A stretch of DNA of 64,000 nucleotides from Burkholderia stagnalis. GTDB lineage: Bacteria; Pseudomonadota; Gammaproteobacteria; Burkholderiales; Burkholderiaceae. Location: assembly GCF_902830275.1 (NCBI RefSeq), contig NZ_CADESW010000027.1, positions 39,774-103,773 of the forward strand, read 5' to 3'. Below, in pieces: positions 1 through 8,006 of this stretch. The position numbers and the translations under genes are program-made. Positions within the stretch are counted from its first letter, which is position 1. Every line of letters starts with the position of its first letter. The notes under the pieces are model-generated. The model did no database searches. It was not told the origin of the DNA and worked only from the letters and a program-made list of their open reading frames with translations.

Positions 1-516
1 CCCGGTGAAGTCGTCGAACAGCGCGTGATCCTCGTAGAACACGCACGCGTCCTGCGTCAGCGGATCGAGCGGGCGGCCGAGCGTCGACCACGCCTTGCCG
101 TAGGTCGAATGCGTGTGCGCGGCCGCGACGACGTGCGGATGCGCGTCATGGATCGCCGCGTGGATCGCGAACGCAGCCTTGTTCAGCGGCCGCTCGCCGA
201 TCGCGGTTTCGCCGCGCGCGTTGACGAGCAGCAGGTCGGACACCTTGATCTGCGAGAAATGCACGCCGAGCGGATTCACCCAGAAGTGATCGGGCAGTTC
301 CGGGTCGCGCGCGGTGATGTGGCCGGCGAGGCCGGACGCGAAGCCGAAGCGCGCGAACAGGCGGAACGCGGCCGCGAGGCGCGCCTGGCGATGACGCCGC
401 TCGGCGGCGGCGTCCGCGCGCGGCGCGGGCGGGTCGAACCAGAAGTGCTGGTGCGGCGACGCGGCGAGCGCGAGGCCGGACGCGGTGCGCACGGGCTGAG
501 GCAGGACGGTGGACAT
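1..516 (-). CDS. class II aldolase/adducin family protein, 3' end cut by window edge
   Basis: The gene runs off the left edge; 172 codons are visible from the ATG at 516. The translation shows the class II aldolase/adducin fold: a SGLAGHITARDP segment near residues 61-72, NPLGVHFSQI near 81-90, and the metal-binding AAAHTHSTYGKAW segment with His134 and His136. Enzymes of this family are zinc-dependent aldolases, epimerases or decarboxylases acting on small hydroxylated carbonyl compounds. The substrate cannot be told here. It starts 20 bases after the stop of the flavin monooxygenase gene on the same strand, so the two probably share a transcript. The C-terminal metal ligand lies outside the window, so an intact active site cannot be confirmed. 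Confidence 0.85.
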   Translation of the reverse strand, partial: MSTVLPQPVRTASGLALAASPHQHFWFDPPAPRADAAAERRHRQARLAAAFRLFARFGFASGLAGHITARDPELPDHFWVNPLGVHFSQIKVSDLLLVNARGETAIGERPLNKAAFAIHAAIHDAHPHVVAAAHTHSTYGKAWSTLGRPLDPLTQDACVFYEDHALFDDFTG

Positions 517-536
517 GCGTGCGTCTCCGTTCCGGG

Positions 537-1622
537 TCAGGCCGCGCGGCGGGCCGCATCGCGTGCGGCGACGGCGGCGCGCACGCGCGGAATCAGCTCG
601 CGGCCGTAGTCGATCGCGTCGTCGAGCGGATCGAAGCCGCGAATCAGGAACGTCGTCACGCCGAGGTCGTAGTAGTCGAGCAGCGCGTCGGCGACCTGCT
701 CGGGCGTGCCGACCAGCGCCGTCGAGTTCGAGCGCGCGCCGGTCAGTTTCGCGATCTCGGTCCACAGCCGCTTGTCGACGCGGGAACCGCGCTCGGCGGC
801 GGCGAGCAGGCGGCGCGCGCCTTCGCTCTGCAGCGGGGTGCCCGCGCCGAGGCCGGCGGCGTCGCGCAGCCGGCGCGTTTCGTCGAGGATCCGGTGCGCG
901 CGCGCCCATGCGTCGTCCTCGGTCGCCGCGAGGATCGGGCGGAACGACACCGAGAAGCGCACCTGCCGGCCATGCTTGGCCGCCTCGGCGCGCACGCGCG
1001 TGGTCAGGTCGCGCACCTGGTCGAGCGATTCGCCCCACAGCGCGTAGACGTCCGCATGCTTGCCGGCCACCGCGAGCGCGGCGTCCGACGCGCCGCCGAA
1101 GTAGATCGGCACATGCGGCTGCTGATACGGCTTCACGTCGGAGAAGCCCTGGCGGAAGCGGTAATGCGCGCCTTCATGATCGAACGGCCGCGCCTCGGTC
1201 CAGATCCGGCGCAGGATGCCGACGTATTCGTCGGTGCGCGCGTAGCGGGCGTCGTGGTCGAGGAAATCGCCGTCGGCCTGCTGCTCGCGATCGGAGCCGC
1301 CGGAGATGATGTGCACCGCGAGCCGGCCGCGGCTGAACTGGTCGAGCGTCGCGATCTGGCGCGCGGCGAGCGTCGGCACGGTGAAGCCGGGGCGATGCGC
1401 GAGCATGAAGTGGATCCGCTCGGTCGCGGCGGCCGCGTAGGCGATCGTCAGCGTCGCCGACGGCCCGGTGGAATGGTGCGGCACGAGGATGCGGTCGAAG
1501 CCGGCCGTCTCGTGCGCGCGGGCGAAGTCGCGCACGTAATCGGGGTCGACCGTCTGGCCGGACGGCGGGTGGATCTCCGACTGCTTCTGGCTCTGGATCA
1601 TGCCGATGAATTCGACGCTCAT
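537..1622 (-). CDS. LLM-class flavin-dependent monooxygenase (alkanesulfonate monooxygenase-like)
   Basis: A 361-residue bacterial-luciferase-like TIM-barrel protein. Recognisable segments are GFDRILVPHHSTGPSATL near residue 43, GRLAVHIISGGSDREQ near 115, KPYQQPHVPIYFGGAS near 175 and the C-terminal GTPEQVADALLDYYDLGV. This pattern is close to SsuD-type alkanesulfonate monooxygenases, which use reduced FMN supplied by a partner reductase to cleave C-S bonds. No reductase gene is nearby. I chose the ATG at 1622 because the longer open frame upstream has no family similarity. It is divergent from the SfnB-like gene and upstream of the aldolase. The context suggests use of an organosulfur compound, but other LLM substrates remain possible. 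Confidence 0.85.
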   Translation of the reverse strand: MSVEFIGMIQSQKQSEIHPPSGQTVDPDYVRDFARAHETAGFDRILVPHHSTGPSATLTIAYAAAATERIHFMLAHRPGFTVPTLAARQIATLDQFSRGRLAVHIISGGSDREQQADGDFLDHDARYARTDEYVGILRRIWTEARPFDHEGAHYRFRQGFSDVKPYQQPHVPIYFGGASDAALAVAGKHADVYALWGESLDQVRDLTTRVRAEAAKHGRQVRFSVSFRPILAATEDDAWARAHRILDETRRLRDAAGLGAGTPLQSEGARRLLAAAERGSRVDKRLWTEIAKLTGARSNSTALVGTPEQVADALLDYYDLGVTTFLIRGFDPLDDAIDYGRELIPRVRAAVAARDAARRAA

Positions 1623-1925
1623 CTGGGGCTCCGGTGCAAGGACGGCCCGGCACGCGGGCCGGGTGGGACTGGAGCGCAGATTACTGCCGAGATCATGCGA
1701 AACGGAAATAATCAATACGGAATTGAATATCAGATTTGCATGGTTTGATCGGCCTGGCCACGCGCCTACGCTGTGGGCTCGCGATCGATCGGGATCGCTG
1801 TCGGATGCATGTCTTGCGGGTGTTTCGCGCGTGAGTGCCGGGGCTTCCGGCAGGGCGCCGCGTCGGGCATGCACGTCGGCCCCGCGTCAGCGCCGTACCG
1901 GTCGATCTCCGTGTTTGCCCGACCG
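1623..1925. other. divergent intergenic region between LLM monooxygenase and SfnB-like gene
   Basis: This 303-base gap must hold the promoters of both divergent genes. Bases 1680-1745 are clearly AT-richer than the surroundings and are the most likely regulatory core. No convincing palindrome, RNA gene or small ORF was seen. The open frame covering 1773-1925 on the + strand has no family resemblance and is taken as non-coding. Confidence 0.4.
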
Positions 1926-3203
1926 ATGGAATCCGTCCCGATGCCTGCCAGCCTTGCCGTTTCCCCGCCGCCATCGCAGCCGCAGACGCTGCGTCACCTG
2001 CCGGCCGACGACGCACGCGTCGCCGCGCTGCTCGAACGCATCGCGCCCGAACTGGCTGCCGACGCCGCCCGCAACGACCTGCACGGCCGTTTCCCGCACG
2101 AGAACTTCGCGCGGTTGCACCGTGCGGGGCTGATCGCGCAGGTCGTGCCGCGCGAGCATGGCGGCGCGGGCGCGACGCTCGCGCAGGCGAGCCGGATCGT
2201 CGCGGCGGTCGCGCGGGCCGATCCGGCGACCGCGCTGGTCCTGACGATGACGTACCTGCAGCACCGCGCGCTCGGCCGCGCGGACAGCCGCTGGCCCGCG
2301 CCGCTGCGGCGCGCGGTGTTCGACAGCGCGGTGGCCGACGGCGCGCTGATCAACGCGCTGCGGGTCGAGCCGGCGCTCGGCTCGCCCGCGCGCGGCGGGC
2401 TGCCGGACACGGTGGCGCGCCGCGACGGCGACGGCTGGCGGCTGTCCGGCCACAAGCTGTACAGCACCGGCATCCCGGCGCTGCGCTGGCTCGCCGTGTG
2501 GGCGCGCACCGACGAGCCCGAGCCGCGCGTCGGCGTGTTTCTCGTGCCGCGTGATCCGGACGGCGGCGACGCGGGCATTCGCGTGATCGAAAGCTGGGAC
2601 CATCTCGGCCTGCGCGCGTCGGGCAGCCATGAAGTCGTGTTCGACGACGTCCGGCTGCCGGCCGGGCACGCGGCGGACCTGCGCGCGCCCGACGCGTGGG
2701 CCGTGTCGGCGGCGAGCCACGCGGATCTCGACGCGCACGCGGACCAGCAGGCGTGGATGGTCGTGCTGCTCGGCAGCCTGTACGACGCGATCGCGCGGGC
2801 GGCGCGCGACTGGCTGATCGGGTTCGTCGCGACGCGTGCGCCGAGCGGGCTCGGCGCGCCGCTGGCGACGCTGCCGCGCGTGCAGGAGGCGGTCGGCGGG
2901 ATCGAAGGCTGGCTGCACGCGAACCGCGTGCTGCTCGACGACGCGATTTCGCGCACCGACGCCGGCGCACCGCCCGCGGTGACGACGAGCGGGCTCGTCA
3001 AGCGAACCGTGATCGACCACGCGATCCGCACCGTCGAGCAGGCATTGAAGCTGTCGGGCAATCACGGGCTGAGCCGCGGCAATCCGCTGGAACGTTACTA
3101 CCGCGACGTGCTGTGCGGCCGCGTGCATACGCCGCAGGACGATGCGATCGCCGTCGCGGCGGGGCGGGCGGCGCTCGACGCGGCGCGCGGCGATGGCGCG
3201 TAA
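1926..3203 (+). CDS. acyl-CoA dehydrogenase family protein, SfnB/DszC-like
   Basis: About 425 residues with the acyl-CoA dehydrogenase layout: an N-terminal helical domain (HGRFPHENFARLHRAGLIAQVVPREHGG near 47-74), a middle beta domain (GHKLYSTGIPALRWLAVWART, then WDHLGLRASGSHEVVFDDV), and a C-terminal helical bundle. Members that cluster with LLM flavin monooxygenases, such as SfnB and DszC, are FMN-dependent monooxygenases or desulfurisation proteins rather than true acyl-CoA dehydrogenases. The neighbours here favour that reading. Two in-frame ATGs (1926 and 1941) are close together and neither has a clear ribosome-binding site, so the start is uncertain. It converges on the LysR gene. Confidence 0.85.
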   Translation: MESVPMPASLAVSPPPSQPQTLRHLPADDARVAALLERIAPELAADAARNDLHGRFPHENFARLHRAGLIAQVVPREHGGAGATLAQASRIVAAVARADPATALVLTMTYLQHRALGRADSRWPAPLRRAVFDSAVADGALINALRVEPALGSPARGGLPDTVARRDGDGWRLSGHKLYSTGIPALRWLAVWARTDEPEPRVGVFLVPRDPDGGDAGIRVIESWDHLGLRASGSHEVVFDDVRLPAGHAADLRAPDAWAVSAASHADLDAHADQQAWMVVLLGSLYDAIARAARDWLIGFVATRAPSGLGAPLATLPRVQEAVGGIEGWLHANRVLLDDAISRTDAGAPPAVTTSGLVKRTVIDHAIRTVEQALKLSGNHGLSRGNPLERYYRDVLCGRVHTPQDDAIAVAAGRAALDAARGDGA

Positions 3204-3273
3204 ACCGCGCGGCGCGGCCAGCGGCACGGCCGGGCCGCGCAGGCCCGGCGGATCGTCGCCGTCGCCGCTGCCG

Positions 3274-4194
3274 TCATGCGGCGGCGGCGTCGCTCCCGCG
3301 CGCCGGCGGGTCGAACGCCGCGCGCGCGTGCTCGGCGATCGCCGCGAGCGGCGCGGCGAACCGTGCCGCGTCGTGCCGCCTGAGCAGCCACAGGTCGATC
3401 TGCGGCTTGAAATCGGCGAGCGGCACGATGTCGAGCGCGTCGCGCAGCGGGCTCTGCTCGACGAGCGGCAGCGGCATGAGCCCGAGCCCGACGCCGTTCG
3501 CGACGCTCTGCAACTGCAGGTCGCGGCCGAACGTGTCGAGCGTGACGCGCAGCGGCAGCCCGTGCGTGTCGAGCGCGCGCCGCAGGCCCGCGCGGAAGCC
3601 GCAGCCGTCCGGGTTGAGCACCCAGCCGCGCGCATGGCAGTCGGCGAGCCGGTAGCTGCGGCGCGGCCAGTCGCCGCGGCGGCCGACCGCGACGAGCCGC
3701 GTGGTCAGCAGCCGCTCGCCTTCGACCTGCGGCGGCAGCCCCATCTCGCGCGCAAGGAACACGAGCGCCGCATCGAGCTCGCGCCGCGCGACCCGCTCGA
3801 CGAGCGCGCCGCCCCATGCGGTCGTGACCAGCGGCGCGAGCGCGGGCCAGTGTTCGCCGAGCTGCGCGATCAGGCCCGGCAGCATCAGCTCGCCGAGGCC
3901 CTGCGTGAGCCCGATGCGGAATTCGCCGGCCGGCGGCAGCTGGCCGGCGGTCAGCTCGCGCAGCGCGTCGACTTCGCGCAGGATCGTGCGGCATTGCTCG
4001 AACACCTGGCGGCCGATGTCGGTCGGGCGCGGCGGTTTCGTGTTGCGGTCGAGCAGCACGACGCCGAGCGCCTCCTCGAGGTTCTGCACGCGTCGCGTGA
4101 TCGCCGGCTGCGTCATGCCCAGCTCGGCGGCCGCCTGGCTGAGCGTCTGGCAGCGGACGACCGCTGCAAAAGCGTCGATATCGCTAATTTTCAT
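3274..4194 (-). CDS. LysR-family transcriptional regulator
   Basis: A 306-residue LysR-type regulator. The winged helix-turn-helix spans about residues 5-60 (LSQAAAELGMTQPAITRRVQ, then the LDRNTKPPRPTDIG wing) and the periplasmic-binding-like effector domain fills the rest. The ATG at 4194 gives the usual MKISDIDAF start; the upstream extension is not conserved-looking. It is divergent from the thiol dioxygenase gene with only 78 bases between the two starts, the usual layout for a LysR protein that controls its neighbour. The gap contains a palindromic ATCGCGAT at 4241-4248. The inducer is unknown; a thiol or sulfonate is a reasonable guess from context. Confidence 0.9.
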   Translation of the reverse strand: MKISDIDAFAAVVRCQTLSQAAAELGMTQPAITRRVQNLEEALGVVLLDRNTKPPRPTDIGRQVFEQCRTILREVDALRELTAGQLPPAGEFRIGLTQGLGELMLPGLIAQLGEHWPALAPLVTTAWGGALVERVARRELDAALVFLAREMGLPPQVEGERLLTTRLVAVGRRGDWPRRSYRLADCHARGWVLNPDGCGFRAGLRRALDTHGLPLRVTLDTFGRDLQLQSVANGVGLGLMPLPLVEQSPLRDALDIVPLADFKPQIDLWLLRRHDAARFAAPLAAIAEHARAAFDPPARGSDAAAA

Positions 4195-4272
4195 GTTTGT
4201 TCTGCATGGATTTTCAGTTGCATCATGACGATCCATCATAATCGCGATGAATCATATTCGAAGAGGCGACCG

Positions 4273-4839
4273 ATGAATACGGCTACCTTGCGGCAATCGC
4301 CGCTGCACCCGTTCGTCGACGCGCTGGGCGCGCTGCTTGCGTCCGGCGCGGACGAGGCGCGCATCCTGGACGAGGGCGGCGCGTTGCTGGCCGCGCTCGT
4401 CGCGCACGACGACTGGCTGCCCGACGCGTTCGCGCAGCCCGATCCCGAGCGCTACCGGCAGTACCTGCTGCATCTCGATCCGGACGCGCGGTTCTCCGTC
4501 GTCAGCTTCGTGTGGGGGCCCGGGCAGGCCACGCCGATCCACGACCACACGGTGTGGGGGCTGATCGGCATGCTGCGCGGCGGCGAGTTCTCGCAGCCGT
4601 ACCGGCTCGACGCGGCCGGGCGGCCGGTGCCGGCAGGCGACGCGGTGCGGCTGCGGCCGGGGCAGGTCGAGGCCGTGTCGCCGCGCATCGGCGACATCCA
4701 TCGCGTGAGCAACGCATTCGCCGACCAGGTGTCGATCAGCATCCACGTGTACGGCGCGAACATCGGCCAGGTCGAGCGCGCCGTGTATCTCGAGGACGGC
4801 ACCGTGAAGCCGTTCGTGTCGGGCTATTCGAATGCGTGA
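4273..4839 (+). CDS. cysteine dioxygenase-type thiol dioxygenase, likely 3-mercaptopropionate dioxygenase subtype
   Basis: A 188-residue cupin iron enzyme that oxidises a thiol to a sulfinic acid with O2. The three iron-binding histidines are visible as PIHDHTVWG (His90, His92) and DIHRVSN (His143). Mammalian cysteine dioxygenase has a cysteine shortly after the HxH pair that cross-links to a tyrosine. Here that stretch reads VWGLIG with no cysteine, a hallmark of the bacterial 3-mercaptopropionate/cysteine dioxygenase subtype. The iron-ligand spacing also fits that group. It lies 51 bases upstream of a rhodanese gene, likely in one operon, and is divergent from a LysR regulator. A CATAAT at 4237-4242 could be its -10 element. 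Confidence 0.87.
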   Translation: MNTATLRQSPLHPFVDALGALLASGADEARILDEGGALLAALVAHDDWLPDAFAQPDPERYRQYLLHLDPDARFSVVSFVWGPGQATPIHDHTVWGLIGMLRGGEFSQPYRLDAAGRPVPAGDAVRLRPGQVEAVSPRIGDIHRVSNAFADQVSISIHVYGANIGQVERAVYLEDGTVKPFVSGYSNA

Positions 4840-4890
4840 CGCCCGGCGCCGGATTCCATCCACTTCCACCCATCGACTTCATCGGACATC

Positions 4891-6480
4891 GTGACGCAAC
4901 CCACTGATTCCACCCAACGCTTCGCCGCCGCGTCGTATCACGACGTGCGCGCCCGCCTGCTCGCCGGCGACGAGATCGCGCTGCTCGACGTGCGCGAGGA
5001 AGCCCCATACGCGCACGGCCATCCGCTGTGGGCCGCCAACTTTCCGCTGTCGAAGCTCGAGCTCGACGCGTGGACGCGGATTCCGCGCCGCGACACGCCG
5101 ATCGTCGTGTATGGCGACGCCGGCGGCGAGGATCTCGCGCCGCGCGCGGCCGCGACGCTCGCGCGGCTCGGCTACACGGACGTGCGGCTGCTCGACGGCG
5201 GCCTCGCCGGCTGGCGCGACGCGGGCGGCGAGCTGTTCATCGACGTCAACGTGCCGAGCAAGTCGTTCGGCGAATGGGTCGAGGCCGAACGGCATACGCC
5301 TTCGTTGTCGGCGCAGGAAGTCAAGGCGCTGATCGATGCGCGCGCGGACGTCGTGATCGTCGACGCACGCCGCTTCGACGAATACCAGACGATGAACATC
5401 CCGACCTCGACCAGCGTGCCGGGCGCGGAGCTCGTGCTGCGCGTGCGCGCGCTCGCGCCGGACCCCGCGACGCAGGTGATCGTCAATTGCGCGGGCCGCA
5501 CGCGCAGCATCATCGGCACGCAGTCGCTGGTCAACGCGGGCCTGCCGAACCCGGTCGCGGCGCTGCGCAACGGCACGATCGGCTGGACGCTCGCGGGGCA
5601 GGCGCTCGAACACGGCGCGGCGCGCCGCTTCCCCGGCGAGATCGACGCGGCGCAGCGCGCCGACGCGCGCCGCGCGGCGCGGGCCGTGGCCGAGCGCGCG
5701 GGCGTGCCGCGCATCGCGCTCGCCGACGTGGCGGCGCTCGCGGCGCCGGGCCGCACGCTGTACCGCTTCGACGTGCGCACCCCCGACGAATATGCGGACG
5801 GCCATCTGCCGGGCTTCCTGAGCACGCCGGGCGGCCAGCTCGTGCAGGAGACCGACCATCACGCGCCGGTGCGCGGCGCGCGGATCGTGCTCGCGGACGA
5901 CGACGGCGTGCGCGCCGACATGACTGCGTCGTGGCTCGCGCAGATGGGCTGGGACGTGCGGGTGGTCGAGCCGGACGGCGCGCATGCGTTCGACGAGACC
6001 GGCGAGCCGCCGCGCGACGTGCCGGCGGCGCCCGAGGTCGCGGAAGTGTCGCCCGCGACGCTGGCGGGCTGGCTGCGCGACGCGGCGCCGGATTCACTCG
6101 CGATCGTCGACGTGACGGCCAGCGCGAACTACGTGAAGCGCCACATCCCGGGCGCGTGGTTTGCGGTGCGCGCGCAACTGCGCGACGCGCTCGCGACGAT
6201 TCCGGCCGCGCAGCGCTACGTGTTCACCTGCGGCTCGAGCCAGCTCGCACGGTTCGCGGCGGCGGATGCGCGCAGCCTGCTGCCGGCGTCGGCGCAGATC
6301 GCGGTGCTGGCCGGCGGCACCGCCGCGTGGATCGCCGCGGGCCTGCCGCTCGAAACGGGCGAGACGCGGCTCGCGTCGCCGCGCGTCGACCGCTACCGGC
6401 GGCCGTACGAAGGCACCGACAACGCGGCGGCCGCGATGCAGGCGTACCTCGATTGGGAGTTCGGGCCGTCGATCAGCTGA
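4891..6480 (+). CDS. multidomain rhodanese-like sulfurtransferase (four rhodanese repeats)
   Basis: A 529-residue protein made of four rhodanese-fold repeats at roughly residues 12-115, 135-240, 270-365 and 385-485. Repeats 2 and 4 have a cysteine at the active-site loop (VNCAGRTRS, Cys200; FTCGSSQLAR, Cys447). Repeats 1 and 3 have loops without cysteine (YGDAGGED and LADDDGV) and are probably structural. Rhodaneses move sulfane sulfur between thiosulfate, persulfides or sulfinates and acceptors. The start is a GTG at 4891; no ATG gives a better frame. Placement directly after the thiol dioxygenase suggests it handles sulfur released in that pathway. Confidence 0.9.
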   Translation: MTQPTDSTQRFAAASYHDVRARLLAGDEIALLDVREEAPYAHGHPLWAANFPLSKLELDAWTRIPRRDTPIVVYGDAGGEDLAPRAAATLARLGYTDVRLLDGGLAGWRDAGGELFIDVNVPSKSFGEWVEAERHTPSLSAQEVKALIDARADVVIVDARRFDEYQTMNIPTSTSVPGAELVLRVRALAPDPATQVIVNCAGRTRSIIGTQSLVNAGLPNPVAALRNGTIGWTLAGQALEHGAARRFPGEIDAAQRADARRAARAVAERAGVPRIALADVAALAAPGRTLYRFDVRTPDEYADGHLPGFLSTPGGQLVQETDHHAPVRGARIVLADDDGVRADMTASWLAQMGWDVRVVEPDGAHAFDETGEPPRDVPAAPEVAEVSPATLAGWLRDAAPDSLAIVDVTASANYVKRHIPGAWFAVRAQLRDALATIPAAQRYVFTCGSSQLARFAAADARSLLPASAQIAVLAGGTAAWIAAGLPLETGETRLASPRVDRYRRPYEGTDNAAAAMQAYLDWEFGPSIS

Positions 6481-6552
6481 AGCGGGACGGCACGCACCAC
6501 TTCCGCGTGATCTGACGCGCGGCGGCGCGCGCCGCGCGTCGACGCGTGAAGA

Positions 6553-7695
6553 TCAGCGCTTGAAGGTATCGACCGCGGTGCGGCCGACCGCGGGATCGTC
6601 GGTGAAGAAGCCGTCGATCCCCGCGCGCAGGTACGCCTGAATCTCGCGCACCGAGCCGGCGGTATTGCGCGCGCTCGCCGCGCCGCCGTCCTTCAGCGAT
6701 GCCGGCAGGAAGTTGTTTTCCGGCCGGAACGTGTACGGATGCACGACGAGGCCGGCCTCGTGCGCGTAGCGCACGTACTGCGTCGGCTGCTGCAGCGTGC
6801 CGTCGGCGTTCACCGCGATGATCGACGTCTTGTACGGCCCGACGCCGTTCGCGTAGGTCGCGACCTCGCGCATGCCGTCGCGCGTCGACAGGTCGCCGTA
6901 CGTGCGCTTGTCGTTCGCCTTCACGAAGTCGTACGGGCGCTGCGCGGCGTCGTCCATCAGCTGCACGAGCTTCCAGTTCGGCTGGCTCGCGCGGATCCGG
7001 TTGCGGATCGTCTTCAGGTTCGCGACCTCGAACGACTGGATGTAGATGGTCGCGGTGGTCGCCGTGTACGCATCCTTGAGCAGCGCGTCGACGAGGCGAT
7101 CCTCGAGCGGCAGGCCGATCGACTGGAAGTAGGTCGGGTGCTTGGTTTCCGGATACAGGTGGATCGTGCGGCCGACCTGCGCGGACATCTGCTTCGCGAG
7201 CGCGACGATCTCGTCGAACGTCGGGATCTCGAACTGGTCGTTGTACGCGGTGTTCGCCGGACGGATCTGCGGAATGCGCTCGCGGGCGCGCAGCGTCTTC
7301 AGCTCGGCGAGCGTGAAGTCCTCGGTGAACCAGCCGGTCAGCTGCACGCCGTCGATCGTCTTGGTCGTCTTGCGGCTCGCGAACTGCGGCAGCGCCGATA
7401 CGTTGGTCGTGCCGGAAATCTCGTTCTCGTGGCGCGCGACGAGCACGCCGTCGCGCGTGGACACGAGGTCGGGCTCGATCACGTCCGCGCCGTCCTCGAT
7501 CGCCTTGCGGTACGACGCCAGCGTGTGCTCGGGGCGCAGCGCGCTCGCGCCGCGGTGGCCGACCACCTGCACCCTGGCGGCAATCGGCTGCGTGGGGTCC
7601 GACGTGACGTCGTCGCCGCCGCAGCCGGCGAGCAGGAACGTGGCGGCACAGGCGAGCGGGACGCAGCGGTGGGCGAACGGGCGCTTGAAGAACAT
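6553..7695 (-). CDS. glpQ: glycerophosphodiester phosphodiesterase, lipoprotein
   Basis: A 380-residue GDPD TIM-barrel enzyme that hydrolyses glycerophosphodiesters to glycerol-3-phosphate and an alcohol. The catalytic first histidine is in VVGHRGAS (His47), followed by EPDLVSTRDGVLVARHE with the metal-binding Glu/Asp pair and second histidine. Downstream is the PETKHP metal-binding segment. The N-terminus has a lipobox, FLLAGC with Cys25, so the enzyme is probably a lipoprotein in the periplasm. The ATG at 7695 gives the clean signal peptide. It is the GlpQ type by size and motifs. The symbol is by family only. It is divergent from squalene synthase. Confidence 0.9.
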   Translation of the reverse strand: MFFKRPFAHRCVPLACAATFLLAGCGGDDVTSDPTQPIAARVQVVGHRGASALRPEHTLASYRKAIEDGADVIEPDLVSTRDGVLVARHENEISGTTNVSALPQFASRKTTKTIDGVQLTGWFTEDFTLAELKTLRARERIPQIRPANTAYNDQFEIPTFDEIVALAKQMSAQVGRTIHLYPETKHPTYFQSIGLPLEDRLVDALLKDAYTATTATIYIQSFEVANLKTIRNRIRASQPNWKLVQLMDDAAQRPYDFVKANDKRTYGDLSTRDGMREVATYANGVGPYKTSIIAVNADGTLQQPTQYVRYAHEAGLVVHPYTFRPENNFLPASLKDGGAASARNTAGSVREIQAYLRAGIDGFFTDDPAVGRTAVDTFKR

Positions 7696-7746
7696 GTCGA
7701 TGAACCTTCGGAACGGGTTGGGGTGGAATGGGAGCGTATCGGGACG

Positions 7747-7770
7747 GCCCGCGCGCTTTTTGGCGCGGGC
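7747..7770. repeat. inverted repeat, 8-bp arms
   Basis: GCCCGCGC at 7747-7754 pairs with GCGCGGGC at 7763-7770 across an 8-base loop containing TTTTT. The T-run is in the loop, not after the stem, so it is not a standard terminator. It could be an operator or an mRNA leader hairpin for the phosphodiesterase gene. Confidence 0.5.
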
Positions 7771-7776
7771 ATGTAA

Positions 7777-7801
7777 ACGATCCCGAATGGGACGGGATCG
7801 T
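7777..7801. repeat. inverted repeat, 9-bp perfect arms
   Basis: ACGATCCCG (7777-7785) and CGGGATCGT (7793-7801) form a perfect inverted repeat around AATGGGA. It starts six bases after the previous hairpin and lies about 80 bases upstream of the phosphodiesterase start. The size and symmetry fit a regulator-binding site or a stable leader hairpin. Confidence 0.5.
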
Positions 7802-8006
7802 CTCATCGGATCATTACACATGTATTACTCGATGCTTTCCGGTTGATTCGACGGGCGGGGGGCTTCCGGCCGCTGCCGCGACGCTGTCCTTGGCCGGGTC
7901 TTGCGCCGGATGCACTAAACTTGCGGGACTTTTGCATCGCCGGGCGGGGGCGGGCGCAGGATGCCGTGCGCGTCCGGCGCGCGGTCCCGCCGAATTTCCC
8001 GGACCC

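Larger units (their letters stand above)
7696..8006. other. divergent intergenic region with two adjacent inverted repeats
   Basis: This 311-base gap separates the divergent phosphodiesterase and squalene synthase genes. It contains two perfect inverted repeats listed separately (7747-7770 and 7777-7801). No small ORF with a recognisable product is seen. Confidence 0.4.
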
